A DNA stretch of 64,000 nt from Bacteroides sp. ET71 (lineage in GTDB: Bacteria > Bacteroidota > Bacteroidia > Bacteroidales > Bacteroidaceae): contig NZ_JAMBLS010000004.1 of the NCBI RefSeq assembly GCF_023336905.1, forward strand, positions 1-64,000. Reading direction: 5' to 3'. A model generated the notes under the pieces. The model worked only from the letters and a program-made list of their open reading frames with translations. It ran no database searches and was not told the DNA's origin. The translations under genes were made by a program, and so were the position numbers. This document shows, piece after piece, positions 1 through 9,048 of the stretch. Positions within the stretch are counted from its first letter, which is position 1. Each line of letters starts with the position of its first letter.

Positions 1-1
1 C

Positions 2-2017
2 ACGCCCCGCCTTGCCTGGCGCCTGCAAGACCCCAGGCAAGGAGCCCGGCAGACAGCCTATCGCGTGGTCGTAGGCACAGACTCCGCAGCCGTGGCCCGG
101 GGCAAGGGAAACGTGTGGGACAGCGGACGACGGCCCACCCCCGACATGCTGCTCACCTACGACGGACCCGCCCTGCAACCCCTCACCCGCTACTACTGGC
201 AAGTCCGCGTGTGGGACAAAGACCAGGTACCCTCCACATCAGAGACAGCCAGCTTCGAGACCGGACTGATGCAGACACACCCCTGGCAAGGCACCTGGAT
301 AGATGACGGACACGACATACACTACCGGCCCGCCCCATCCACCCTCGTCACCGCCCAACAAGCCGTGCCCATCCGCGCCGTCGACACCATCCCCGCCCGC
401 ACCTGCCACCGGCTGAACGACACCACCTACTTCTTCGACTTCGGCCAAAACATGTCCGGCGTCACCCACATCCGCGTCGGCGGCACACCCGGCACCACCC
501 TCAGACTGAAACACGGCGAACGGCTCTACCCGGACGGACGCGTCGACCTCTCCAACATCGACGTCTACCACCGCCCCACCGACAACAGCGACCCCTTCCA
601 GACCGACATCCTCATCCTCAGCGGACAAGGCCAGGACCAATTCACCCCCCACTTCAACTACAAAGGCTTCCGCTACGTCGAAGTCACCGCCGACCGCCCC
701 ATCCACCTGGACCGCGAGAGCCTCACCGCTTACTTCATCCACAGCGACGTACCCCCCACCGGACACATCGACGCCTCCGACAGCCTCATCCCCCAACTCT
801 GCCGCGCCACCAACCGCGCCTACCTCTCCAACCTCATGGGCTACCCCACCGACTGCCCCCAACGCGAGAAAAACGGATGGACCGGCGACAGCCACTTCGC
901 CATCGAAACAGCCCTCTACAACTACGACGGCTTCACCGTCTACGAAAAATGGATGGCCGACCACCGCGACGAACAACGCCCCGACGGAGTCCTGCCCGAC
1001 ATCATCCCCACAGGCGGATGGGGCTACGGCACCGACAACGGACTGGACTGGACCAGCAGCATCGCCCTCATCCCCTGGCACCTCTACCTCTTCTACGGCG
1101 ACAGCAAACCCCTGGCCGACTGCTACGACCACATCAAACGCTACGTAGACTACGCCGCCGCCCATTGCACCGACGGACTCACCTCCTGGGGCCGGGGCGA
1201 CTGGGTACCGGTGAAATCACGCGCCAACAAAGAACTGACCTCCTCCACCTACCTCTACGTAGACGCCTGCATACTGGCCCGCGCAGCCCGCCTGTTCGGC
1301 CGGACCGACGACCACGCACGCTACACCGCCCTCGCAGCCAAAACCCGCGAAGCCATCAACCGCAAATACCTCGACCCACAGACCGGCACCTATGCCGACG
1401 GCGTACAGACCGAACTGAGCGTACCCCTGTACTGGGGCATCGTGCCCGACAGCCTGCGCCGCACCGTAGCCCGCAACCTGGCCCGCCAAGTACAGGAAGC
1501 CGGCTATCACCTCGACGTGGGAGTGCTGGGAGCCAAAGCCATCCTGAGCGCACTGAGCGAAAACGGAGAAGCCGAGACAGCCTACCGCCTGGCCACGCAA
1601 ACCACCTACCCCTCGTGGGGCAACTGGGTGGTCAACGGCGCCACAACCCTGCTCGAAAACTGGGACCTCCACGCCACGCGCGACATATCAGACAACCACA
1701 TGATGTTCGGCGACATAGGCGGATGGTTCTTCAAAGGTCTGGGAGGCATCCTCCCCGACCCCGAACAACCGGGCTTCAAGCACATCATACTACGCCCCAA
1801 CTTCCCCCAAGGCCTGGAACGCTTCGAAGCCACCCACCTCTCGCCCTACGGGGAAATCCGCTCGCAATGGGAACGCCAAGGCAAGCACATCACCTACCGC
1901 GTCACCGTCCCGCCCAACAGCACAGCCACGTTCTACCCGCCCGTCCAAGTAAAAGACAGGCAGCCCCTCCCCCTGGAGGCCGGCACGTACGAATGGCAAC
2001 TGGAGTACGCAGAATAA
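2..2017 (+). CDS. Alpha-L-rhamnosidase, GH78 family (5' end outside window)
   Basis: The frame is open from the first base of the window, so the gene begins upstream; the first visible residues (TPRLAWRLQD..., then QTAYRVVVGTD) match the N-terminal Ig-like domain of GH78 enzymes, which release terminal rhamnose from plant glycans. The (alpha/alpha)6 catalytic domain contains DCPQREKNGWTGD near nucleotides 850-890, the family's general-acid region, and a C-terminal beta domain follows (GILPDPEQPGFKHI onward). After the Ig-like domain the protein passes from WQGTWIDDG... almost directly to IPAR and YFFDFGQNMSG, so the carbohydrate-binding-like beta-sandwich of about 150 residues usual at this point is missing without any frame break. 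Signal peptide and promoter are not visible. Family call is firm; whether the shortened enzyme is active is unknown. Confidence 0.9.
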   Translation, partial: TPRLAWRLQDPRQGARQTAYRVVVGTDSAAVARGKGNVWDSGRRPTPDMLLTYDGPALQPLTRYYWQVRVWDKDQVPSTSETASFETGLMQTHPWQGTWIDDGHDIHYRPAPSTLVTAQQAVPIRAVDTIPARTCHRLNDTTYFFDFGQNMSGVTHIRVGGTPGTTLRLKHGERLYPDGRVDLSNIDVYHRPTDNSDPFQTDILILSGQGQDQFTPHFNYKGFRYVEVTADRPIHLDRESLTAYFIHSDVPPTGHIDASDSLIPQLCRATNRAYLSNLMGYPTDCPQREKNGWTGDSHFAIETALYNYDGFTVYEKWMADHRDEQRPDGVLPDIIPTGGWGYGTDNGLDWTSSIALIPWHLYLFYGDSKPLADCYDHIKRYVDYAAAHCTDGLTSWGRGDWVPVKSRANKELTSSTYLYVDACILARAARLFGRTDDHARYTALAAKTREAINRKYLDPQTGTYADGVQTELSVPLYWGIVPDSLRRTVARNLARQVQEAGYHLDVGVLGAKAILSALSENGEAETAYRLATQTTYPSWGNWVVNGATTLLENWDLHATRDISDNHMMFGDIGGWFFKGLGGILPDPEQPGFKHIILRPNFPQGLERFEATHLSPYGEIRSQWERQGKHITYRVTVPPNSTATFYPPVQVKDRQPLPLEAGTYEWQLEYAE

Positions 2018-2024
2018 CACAATA

Positions 2025-2044
2025 AAGGCTGCGCCGGCAGCCTT
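2025..2044. terminator. Hairpin between convergent rhamnosidase and ackA genes
   Basis: AAGGCTGC and GCAGCCTT form a perfect 8-bp stem with a 4-nt loop just after the rhamnosidase stop codon. There is no clear T-tract, so this is a possible rather than certain terminator. A second structure, CACGGGCG (2103-2110) pairing with CGCCCGTG (2137-2144), lies on the ackA side and may serve ackA on the minus strand. Confidence 0.4.
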
Positions 2045-2170
2045 CAGCAAGCAGAATCCCTTCTTCTGCTCCTCAAGACCGCCGACGCAGCCATCAATGA
2101 CACACGGGCGAGGTTGCCTCAACCAGACATGCTCCCCGCCCGTGCTCTGTTCACTTGGCCTATCCTATGC

Positions 2171-3367
2171 TCAGGGTTTCAAGATAGCCATGGTATCCGA
2201 AGCAATCATCAGCTCCTCGTCCGTAGGAATGACCACGACTTTCACCTTCGAATCGTCGGTCGAAATCACAGCCTCTTCGCCACGCACCTTGTTCTTCTCC
2301 GCATCCAGCTTGATGCCCATGAACTCCAAGCCTTCGCAAGCACCCCAACGGGCCGAAGCCTGGTTCTCACCCACACCGCCGGTAAACACGAGGATGTCCA
2401 CACCCCCCAAAGCCGCGGCATACGCACCGATATACTTCTTGATACGGTAGAAATACATGTTCTCGGCCAGGCGGGCACGCGGATTGCCGGCAGCCACAGC
2501 CGCCTCCAGGTCGCGCATGTCACTCGACTCGCCGAAGATACCCATCACACCGCTCTTCTTGTTCAGCAGATTAGACAGGCCGGCAGCATCCAAACCTTCC
2601 TTTTCCATGATGTAAGTCACAGCCCCCGCATCAATGTCGCCACTGCGCGTACCCATCATCAAGCCCTCCAGCGGAGTCAGCCCCATGCTCGTGTCCACAC
2701 TCTTCCCATCCTTGATGGCCGTAATAGACCCTCCGTTGCCGATGTGGCAAGTAATGATACGCTGTCCCTCCGGATTGACACCCAGGAACTCACAGACACG
2801 CTTGGAGACATACCTGTGCGAAGTCCCGTGGAAGCCGTAACGGCGCACGCCATACTTCTGATACAGTTCATAAGGCACGGCATACATATAAGCATAATCC
2901 GGCATCGACTGATGGAAAGCAGTATCAAACACGCCCACCTGGGGCACATGGGGCAGGATGGCAGAAATGGCATGCACACCCTTCAGGTTAGCCGGGTTGT
3001 GCAACGGAGCCAAATCATTGCAAGCGGCAAAAGCCTCCAAGACCTCCGGCGTCAGCAACACCGACTGGCTGAACTTCTCCCCTCCATGCACCATACGATG
3101 GCCCACTGCGCCGATTTCATCCATCGACTTCACCACGCCATACTCTGCGCTGGTCAACGTTTGCAGGATAAATTCCACTCCCACCGTATGCTCGGGAATG
3201 TCCTTCTCCAAAACCTTTTTCTCGCCATTCGGCAAAGTCAACTTCAGGAACGAGTCTTTCAGACCAATCTTCTCGATACCCCCTTGGGCAATGACGGCCT
3301 TATGGTCCATGTCAAACAACTTGTACTTGATGGACGAACTGCCGCAATTCAACACTAATACTTTCAT
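2171..3367 (-). CDS. ackA: Acetate kinase
   Basis: This 398-residue protein interconverts acetyl phosphate plus ADP with acetate plus ATP, the ATP-yielding last step of acetate fermentation in the cytoplasm. The N-terminal MKVLVLNCGSSSIKYKLFD, the central FHGTSHRYVSKR segment and the VVIPTDEELMIASDT C-terminus are typical of AckA, and the length is normal. It starts with ATG 21 bp downstream of pta on the same strand, so the two genes form the usual acetate operon, transcribed from the pta promoter. It converges with the rhamnosidase gene. Nothing unusual was seen. Confidence 0.98.
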   Translation of the reverse strand: MKVLVLNCGSSSIKYKLFDMDHKAVIAQGGIEKIGLKDSFLKLTLPNGEKKVLEKDIPEHTVGVEFILQTLTSAEYGVVKSMDEIGAVGHRMVHGGEKFSQSVLLTPEVLEAFAACNDLAPLHNPANLKGVHAISAILPHVPQVGVFDTAFHQSMPDYAYMYAVPYELYQKYGVRRYGFHGTSHRYVSKRVCEFLGVNPEGQRIITCHIGNGGSITAIKDGKSVDTSMGLTPLEGLMMGTRSGDIDAGAVTYIMEKEGLDAAGLSNLLNKKSGVMGIFGESSDMRDLEAAVAAGNPRARLAENMYFYRIKKYIGAYAAALGGVDILVFTGGVGENQASARWGACEGLEFMGIKLDAEKNKVRGEEAVISTDDSKVKVVVIPTDEELMIASDTMAILKP

Positions 3368-3388
3368 GTTTATAGATTTTAATGGTTC

Positions 3389-4405
3389 TCACTTCTGGTG
3401 CTTGGCTGCAATAGCCTGGTTGGCCGTGATGGCAATCATGCGATACACGTCTTCAATGGAACAACCGCGTGACAAGTCATTGACCGGACGCGCGATACCT
3501 TGCAGAATCGGGCCGATGGCATCGGCATGTCCCAAACGCTGTACCAGCTTATAGGAAATGTTGCCCACCTCGAGCGACGGAACAACCAGCACATTGGCAT
3601 GCCCTGCAATGGCCGAACCCGGCGCCTTGCTGGCACCCACTTCCGGCACCAGAGCGGCATCAGCCTGCAATTCCCCGTCGATGGCAATGTCAGGAGCCAT
3701 CTCCTTGGCAATCTTCAGCGCCTCCACCACTTTGTCCACCACCTCATGGCTGGCAGAGCCCTTGGTCGAGAAGCTCAACAAAGCCACTTTCGGGTCAAGG
3801 CCGGCCACAGCCTGTGCCGTACGGGCCGTGCACACGGCAATCTGAGCCAACTGGCTGGCATCAGGCACTGGCGTAACAGCCACATCACCCATCACCAGCA
3901 AACCATTCTGTCCATACTCCGGAGCATGAGTCAGCAACAACATGGCACCCGACACACACGTAATGCCCGGCGCCGTCTTGATAATCTGCAAAGCAGGACG
4001 CAGCACATTGCCCGTCGTATTGCGTGCACCGGCCAACTGCCCGTCGGCATCCCCGTTCTTTATCATCAGACAGCCCAAATAAAGCGGGTTCAACACCAGT
4101 TCGCGGGCTTCTTCGATGGTCATTCCCTTCTTCTTGCGCAACTCGCACAATAACTGGGCATATTCCTCTTTCTTAGGATTGTTTTCCGGGTCAATGATAG
4201 TAGCCTTATCAATATTTCCCAAACCCCACTCTTTGGCACAAGCACGGATTTCGTCAGGATTTCCCAACAGAATCAAGTCGGCAACCCCATCCGTCAATAC
4301 TTGGTTGGCAGCTTTCAATGTGCGTTCTTCCGTGCCTTCGGGAAGAACAATGCGTTGGCGGTTCGCTTTGGCGCGCTCAACGATTTCATTAATTAACCTC
4401 TGCAT
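3389..4405 (-). CDS. pta: Phosphate acetyltransferase
   Basis: This 338-residue short-form Pta (PTA_PTB domain only, no N-terminal DRTGG or P-loop extension) converts acetyl-CoA and phosphate to acetyl phosphate, the substrate of AckA. Diagnostic stretches are RQRIVLPEGTEERTLKAA at the N-terminus and PGSAIAGHANVLVVPSLEVG near the C-terminus. It is the first gene of the pta-ackA operon. The ATG at 4403-4405 lies about 50 nt downstream of a -7-like box. It may also act on other short acyl-CoAs, but proximity to ackA makes acetate the natural assignment. Confidence 0.97.
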   Translation of the reverse strand: MQRLINEIVERAKANRQRIVLPEGTEERTLKAANQVLTDGVADLILLGNPDEIRACAKEWGLGNIDKATIIDPENNPKKEEYAQLLCELRKKKGMTIEEARELVLNPLYLGCLMIKNGDADGQLAGARNTTGNVLRPALQIIKTAPGITCVSGAMLLLTHAPEYGQNGLLVMGDVAVTPVPDASQLAQIAVCTARTAQAVAGLDPKVALLSFSTKGSASHEVVDKVVEALKIAKEMAPDIAIDGELQADAALVPEVGASKAPGSAIAGHANVLVVPSLEVGNISYKLVQRLGHADAIGPILQGIARPVNDLSRGCSIEDVYRMIAITANQAIAAKHQK

Positions 4406-4458
4406 GATACTTATGTATATTATACAATATTCACGAACAAATTACACTGTTCACCCTG

Positions 4459-4466
4459 CAAAAATA
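4459..4466 (-). promoter_or_regulatory. -7 box for pta-ackA
   Basis: Minus-strand TATTTTTG fits the Bacteroidetes sigma-ABfr -7 consensus TAnnTTTG and gives a leader of roughly 45 nt before pta. No well-spaced TTTG -33 box was found. Confidence 0.5.
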
Positions 4467-4542
4467 CACAATTTTGATAGACGCAGATGGCAATACCGGA
4501 TTGAAAAAAGGCCCGAATGACAAATATTATAATATTTAACAT

Positions 4543-4731
4543 TCAAAAGATAACATCCGGACTCACGTTCTTATATGAATCCATACAACGGCCCACCGGA
4601 GCACCTATATACGTAGGGTCACATATCACATACCGGCTCCCGTCGGCCAGCACCACCGCATCGCCGGAAACCTCTTCGGTGAAACACACAGCCGAAGCAA
4701 TATGGTCGGGATAATCCAACAAATTCACCAA
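4543..4731 (-). pseudogene. C-terminal remnant of a probable transglutaminase-like exported protein
   Basis: The open frame encodes about 62 residues, including GDAVVLADGSRYVICDPTYIGAPVGRCM. The pattern (display of a known quantity, then DPTYIGAPVGRxM) resembles the C-terminal part of transglutaminase-core proteins found in Bacteroides, where the D before PTY is catalytic. Nothing upstream on the same strand continues the domain: the frame is closed by stops at about 4735-4770. I read it as the leftover of a deleted gene. The identification rests on pattern memory and is tentative. Confidence 0.45.
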
Positions 4732-4841
4732 CGTGGCAAATCACAACAATTCTCCATCATCCTCTCTCACTAGCCAAGTTTGGCTAACTCCTTGAGTATT
4801 GGCAAACTCTCCTCACACAGTCATCTTCATACCTACAAAAA

Positions 4842-4963
4842 GAGGGCATATCAACCGATATACCCTCACGCAAACAAAACAAATAAACGACAAGGACTTC
4901 CTGAGGAATCCTCTGTTCCCTACGATTTCTCTAAACCGCAGGAACATATCCATGCCTCACGGC
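4842..4963. repeat. Multi-hairpin module, copy 1
   Basis: Hairpin 1 pairs GAGGGCATATC (4842-4852) with GATATACCCTC (4857-4867). A linker CAAACAAAACAAATAAACG follows. Hairpin 2 is AGGACTTCC/GGAATCCT (4893-4912), hairpin 3 is TGTTCC/GGAACA (4914-4946), and a small GCC-TCAC-GGC hairpin closes the unit. Copy 2 at 5207 keeps this layout with different stem sequences. Confidence 0.6.
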
Positions 4964-5058
4964 AAAATAATTACGCAAAATTAGTTTATAAATTATAAAT
5001 TCTACCCATTTAACCTAAAAAATTAAATTACTTTCCTGTTTTTAACACATCAGTATCC

Positions 5059-5158
5059 GATGACGAAACAAAAATTCAACCACAGACAACACAGATAAAA
5101 GCGATTTGCACAGACGCGAAATCTGCGAAAACCAGTCTTATCGGAGTTATCTGCGGTT
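5059..5158. repeat. 100-bp palindromic repeat A, copy 1
   Basis: Runs from GATGACGAAACAAAAA to CTGCGGTT. By eye it is about 88 of 100 positions identical, same orientation, to 14073-14172. The ends are inverted (AACCACAGACAACAC versus GTTATCTGCGGTT), as in REP-like dispersed elements. Confidence 0.85.
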
Positions 5159-5206
5159 CCACGAAGACCATTCCTGCATCTACCCACCCGTCTCCTTTCA
5201 AGAAGC

Positions 5207-5324
5207 GAGGATGCCCCACCGGGCATCCTCAGCAAACAAAACAAACAAACGGTCAGAAATCCCTGTCGGGACTTCTAACACTTCTCTGCCGTATGCAGCA
5301 GAGAAGAGGTTCGCGCCTCACGGC
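5207..5324. repeat. Multi-hairpin module, copy 2
   Basis: Perfect hairpin GAGGATGCCC/GGGCATCCTC (5207-5230), linker GCAAACAAAACAAACAAACG, hairpin AGAAATCCC/GGGACTTCT (5255-5276), hairpin CTTCTCTGC/GCAGCAGAGAAG (5281-5306), then GCC-TCAC-GGC (5315-5324). Same order as copy 1; linkers conserved, stems different but still paired. Confidence 0.6.
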
Positions 5325-5378
5325 GGGAAATTGATTATCCTAACTAAATTCAGGGTTTGTTTTAAACCCCGTTCTCTC

Positions 5379-5469
5379 TGTCATCCCGAACCCTGCCGAG
5401 GGATCTCACTATGGGCATGAGAGGAGTTAGGGAGATGTTTCTACTCCGCTTCGCTTGCTCAACATGACA
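5379..5469. repeat. TGTCATCCCGA-type inverted repeat B1
   Basis: Starts TGTCATCCCGAACCC...GGATCTC and ends GGAGATGTTTC...CAACATGACA, so the two ends are inverted copies. Related copies are at 13376, 14356, 14526 and 14843. It lies just downstream of the last fimbrial gene. Confidence 0.75.
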
Positions 5470-5494
5470 GAAAGAGCAATTTTTAAACAGGCAC

Positions 5495-7903
5495 TTACAA
5501 CCTGTCGCGCACACAGCGGATTGGACCGGCAACCGATTTGACATAGTACATATAGTTCGACGTTTCAAAAATCATAAAAGCAGCATTGTTATGGGTGTGC
5601 AAAATATTCACACGGTTATTTATGTCGGTAGTAGCATTGTGATAATTCCCACAACGCCCTACTCTAATGCCTCGCCCATCTCCTACACGCGGTCCTTGAT
5701 TCGGGAAATAAGAATAGGCTCCTGTTTTCCAATCTTGCATATAAATATACATACCTGTATATACCGGAACGCCAGCCCCTGTTCGATCCCAATCCCAACC
5801 CTCAATATCAGGATTGAGATTGATATTCGTTTGATAATGACCTTCCGGATTCCGACCATCTATGGTAAAGCCAAGCCACAACTCGCCAGGCGGTACTCTC
5901 CATCCCGAAGGACAGGGATCGAATATGGATTTCTCCGTTCCATAGTTATCATAGATATGTGGTCCATTAGGGTCAGTATTATAGCTGTACTTCTTCATCG
6001 TACCATCGTCCCTGGGTTTCAATCCGCCCCATAACTCATCATTATGTTGATGTGTCCAATCACCCTGAGCAAAGTAATTCCAACTCGCTTTCACATAGTC
6101 TTCATCCCTATCCGCTTGATTTGTCCCACACATGAATACAGTAGGATGTTGAATCGCATAATAAAGTGGATCGGCTATTCCTTGTATATCTTCTCCGGGA
6201 CAAGAATGGAATAATTGATTCACATCATCAGATGCCGTCATACCTACGGTCGGTAGATTGGCATTGTCATACAGTTGTTCCGTTGTTTCCGGTGTATATT
6301 CCGTAGAATAATGACCATCCTGTGTCCGCAGCGGTGGGAAGGGATCTTTCCGTCCCCATTGATACAACATTCCAAACGGTTTGGTATCCCACCCGTCCGT
6401 AGGTGTATCGGCCAATGCCCCCAGATTGCAAGACATCACCTGGTAGCCGGAGATACGTGGCTCGCCGGAAGCCACTCCATAGATTCCCTTTTCATCCCAC
6501 CGGTACGTATAATAGCGGATAGCCTTGCTCAAATTGCCCGGGTCATTGCCCGTCACCCAGATATGCCACGACCAGATAATCTCCTCGTCCCGGTTGTAAG
6601 CCGCAATCAAGGCATTGCCTTCCTTGGCAGTCTGGACATAAATCTTCTTTTCGTCCGGCTTATACCAAACAAGATCACCATTGGTATTATCTCCTATGGC
6701 CCCTTCCGTCTGCCAAAGTATTTCTACCTTGTCAATCGCCTTCTCCGGCACATCCGGATTCAAGTAATCTTCAATCTTGAATCCGCCTCCCGTTTCCACC
6801 CGGTAATAAGGCTCAAACGAAAGCAGGTTCCCCGGTTCGACAATGAAGCAGTTGGAAGACGGGATATGCAGTTCCGCACCTCCCTCACGGATAGTAACAA
6901 CCACGTTGTACACACAATTCCGCCGGATGTTATAATCGTTCGGGAATTGGTCGTCGTCCGTATCTGTCCCCGGATAAGCATAATAATTGGGTTCTTGCGT
7001 AGCTCCCTGTTCCGTTTGCAAGGCCGCCTGCACGCCCAGCCGGAGCGCATTTACAGGAGCCACCTCTTCCTCCGCCCCTATGGCACGCACTCCGCCCTGC
7101 ATATTCTCCGCCACATAGATGGTATAAGTCGTCCCTGCGCTGACCGGGTCATCGGCACTGCCAAAAGCCCGGGTAGTCCAGTACTCCATGTTTCCTTTCT
7201 CTCCGATAGTCTTGTCTCCTTCTTCCCCCGTCCGTGCACGCACCAGGCTCACTTTGGATATGCTGTTTATCTCTATCGAACGAAGTGTCATCCTGTCTGC
7301 CAAATCCTCGCCAATCTTCACCCTCACGTTCAGCTTAGCGAACATACGCGTCACCGGCACGGTAATCACACTTTCTGCGCTAACCTCTGCCTCCGCACGC
7401 CCTTCCATGGGGATGGAGAGTGTTTCTTCTCCGTCGTTGACGAACTGCGGTTCCAGGTTAAACACGGTCTGTTCCCTAAAGTTGTCCAAACCGCCGACTT
7501 CCCTTCCATTCAACCAATCCGCCCTGCCTGTATTGGCCACAATGTAAACCACCGACTTCTCTCCCGCCTCGTCCGGCCGCAGATAGACAGGCAAATCTTC
7601 CAGTTGACTTTGGTCGTCGATGGTATAATACCGCGGCTTCGTCAACCGCTTTCCGCTCGCAGCCTCAAACTGGCACACCCAGATGTCATGAATAGCCCGC
7701 TCGGCTTCCGTATCCTCGACCGGTGCTTTCGTATCCGCCTGAAGTTCTACCTGCAGTCCCTTGACCGACAGGCTCAGCGAAACCTCCACCAGTTCGCCCT
7801 CGTCGAAATCGTCCGCCGTCTGCCCTGTCAACAGTTCGTCACTGCATCCACCGGCCAGCCAGGCCATCAGAGCCAACAAGCCCCAACACCACTTACTTTT
7901 CAT
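5495..7903 (-). CDS. Fimbrial tip-type lipoprotein with DUF4906-like and FISUMP domains
   Basis: This 802-residue protein has a lipoprotein signal (MKSKWCWGLLALMAWLAGGC, lipidated Cys20). The N-terminal half (VEVSLSLSVKG..., IHDIWVCQFEAASGKRL) is like DUF4906/Mfa-type fimbrillin modules. The C-terminal half carries a FISUMP domain (Fibrobacter succinogenes major paralogous), recognised by FDPCPSGWRVP near residue 665, a fold found in surface adhesins. It is the last gene of the fimbrial operon, 5 bp after its upstream neighbour. Position and large size suggest an adhesive tip component at the cell surface; that role is inferred. Ligand is unknown. Confidence 0.75.
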   Translation of the reverse strand: MKSKWCWGLLALMAWLAGGCSDELLTGQTADDFDEGELVEVSLSLSVKGLQVELQADTKAPVEDTEAERAIHDIWVCQFEAASGKRLTKPRYYTIDDQSQLEDLPVYLRPDEAGEKSVVYIVANTGRADWLNGREVGGLDNFREQTVFNLEPQFVNDGEETLSIPMEGRAEAEVSAESVITVPVTRMFAKLNVRVKIGEDLADRMTLRSIEINSISKVSLVRARTGEEGDKTIGEKGNMEYWTTRAFGSADDPVSAGTTYTIYVAENMQGGVRAIGAEEEVAPVNALRLGVQAALQTEQGATQEPNYYAYPGTDTDDDQFPNDYNIRRNCVYNVVVTIREGGAELHIPSSNCFIVEPGNLLSFEPYYRVETGGGFKIEDYLNPDVPEKAIDKVEILWQTEGAIGDNTNGDLVWYKPDEKKIYVQTAKEGNALIAAYNRDEEIIWSWHIWVTGNDPGNLSKAIRYYTYRWDEKGIYGVASGEPRISGYQVMSCNLGALADTPTDGWDTKPFGMLYQWGRKDPFPPLRTQDGHYSTEYTPETTEQLYDNANLPTVGMTASDDVNQLFHSCPGEDIQGIADPLYYAIQHPTVFMCGTNQADRDEDYVKASWNYFAQGDWTHQHNDELWGGLKPRDDGTMKKYSYNTDPNGPHIYDNYGTEKSIFDPCPSGWRVPPGELWLGFTIDGRNPEGHYQTNINLNPDIEGWDWDRTGAGVPVYTGMYIYMQDWKTGAYSYFPNQGPRVGDGRGIRVGRCGNYHNATTDINNRVNILHTHNNAAFMIFETSNYMYYVKSVAGPIRCVRDRL

Positions 7904-7908
7904 TGCTT

Positions 7909-9033
7909 TCAGAAATTAAAGTCATTGTCATATTCATTCTCCCAGTCGGAGACCTCAGCCTCGATTCTTCCGTCCACCAGCTTGAGCCTCACCTTGAAGC
8001 GGTAAAGGTTGTTCCGCATGATGTCGAGGCGCTTCGCATCGGCATTATCGGTCACGCCGCCCGTATATTCCGCAAAATAGATGTTATACTTCCCCTCGTC
8101 TCCCAGGTCGATTTCGACGTAGGAATACTCATCCCCCACGCCTTTGTTCTGATATTCCGTCAGATAAATCACCCAAACCACCTTGCCCGCCTCTTCGCTG
8201 GTCCGCAAGAACTCGGCTCGGTTGTTAGTCGCCCCGTTTTGATTCTTGCCGTCTATCAGATGCAGCGTGCCCAGGTAGTCATTCTCCCAATCTGTCCCTT
8301 GCCCGTAATCGTTTTGCGAGTACACACCGCTTGGCGCACAATAGCCCTTGCCGTTAAATCCACGGATATACGTCGTTGGCTTTGCCGGAATCTCCAGCGT
8401 CTCCGTGTCATACTCCAGCACCACTTCTACTTTGGCCAGTGCCCTCAACAGAGTGACAGGCTCAGGCAGCATAGTCCGTTTTCCCATCTCGAAGGCCACG
8501 TTCTCATATTCATGCACGCCGTAGAATGGAATCAGGTTGCCCGGCCCCAATTGCTGTATGCCGGGCCTCTTGAACTGCGCCCAGTCGGCATTACACAGTT
8601 CCTCAATCGTCGTCACGCCCGCCTCCAGATCGCCGTCGTTGTAAGTCGGCCAGTTAGCCAGCATCACCACCTTGAAGTCCCGATAGATGGCCATTCCTTC
8701 GGGCACTTCGCCCTGCACGGTATAGTCCACGTAGTTCGTTCCCTCCACGGCCACCACGCCGCTCGGCAGGAAGCGTGCAATGAAACGGTTGTTGCTATCA
8801 AAGAAATAAATCCGGTAGTCGCCGCCCGCCACGTCGATGTAGTTCTCATACGTGCTGCCTTCTTCGAAACCGTCTCCTGTTTGCGGATTAAGCGGCACGC
8901 GCAGCCCGATGTTGACCTGCATCCGTCCGTCGTCCGGGCTTCCGTCCACAGCCTCCGGGCTGCAAGAAACGGCCCCCAGACTGCAAACAAATGCGAAAGC
9001 CATTGCCACGATATGCCGTATCCTCTCTTTCAT
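7909..9033 (-). CDS. Fimbrillin-family lipoprotein (FimB/Mfa2-like)
   Basis: This 374-residue protein has a lipoprotein signal ending AVSC (Cys24 counted from MKERIRHI). The ATG at 9031-9033 is preferred because AAAGGAGA sits just upstream; an in-frame TTG 15 nt earlier would place that ribosome site inside the gene. The body (MQVNIGLRVPL..., DYRIYFFDSNNRFIARF, and a C-terminal VKLVDGRIEAEVSDWENE) has the tandem beta-sandwich look of Bacteroidetes fimbrillins. It lies in the operon between two other fimbrial lipoproteins and is probably an accessory or tip subunit exported through the outer membrane. Confidence 0.75.
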   Translation of the reverse strand: MKERIRHIVAMAFAFVCSLGAVSCSPEAVDGSPDDGRMQVNIGLRVPLNPQTGDGFEEGSTYENYIDVAGGDYRIYFFDSNNRFIARFLPSGVVAVEGTNYVDYTVQGEVPEGMAIYRDFKVVMLANWPTYNDGDLEAGVTTIEELCNADWAQFKRPGIQQLGPGNLIPFYGVHEYENVAFEMGKRTMLPEPVTLLRALAKVEVVLEYDTETLEIPAKPTTYIRGFNGKGYCAPSGVYSQNDYGQGTDWENDYLGTLHLIDGKNQNGATNNRAEFLRTSEEAGKVVWVIYLTEYQNKGVGDEYSYVEIDLGDEGKYNIYFAEYTGGVTDNADAKRLDIMRNNLYRFKVRLKLVDGRIEAEVSDWENEYDNDFNF

Positions 9034-9048
9034 ACGTCTCCTTTCCAA

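Larger units (their letters stand above)
4406..5494. other. Intergenic spacer without an intact gene
   Basis: About 1.1 kb between pta and the last fimbrial gene. It holds the pta promoter, the gene remnant at 4543-4731, two copies of a multi-hairpin module (4842-4963 and 5207-5324), one copy of a 100-bp palindromic repeat (5059-5158) and one TGTCATCCCGA-type repeat (5379-5469). Short open frames here have no protein-like composition. Confidence 0.7.

Noticed and set aside
239-1165. Long minus-strand open frame (308 codons) opposite the rhamnosidase gene
   Set aside because: Composition is a Val/Gly/Ala/Asp-rich mirror of the GC-rich sense gene; no domain, start site or promoter.
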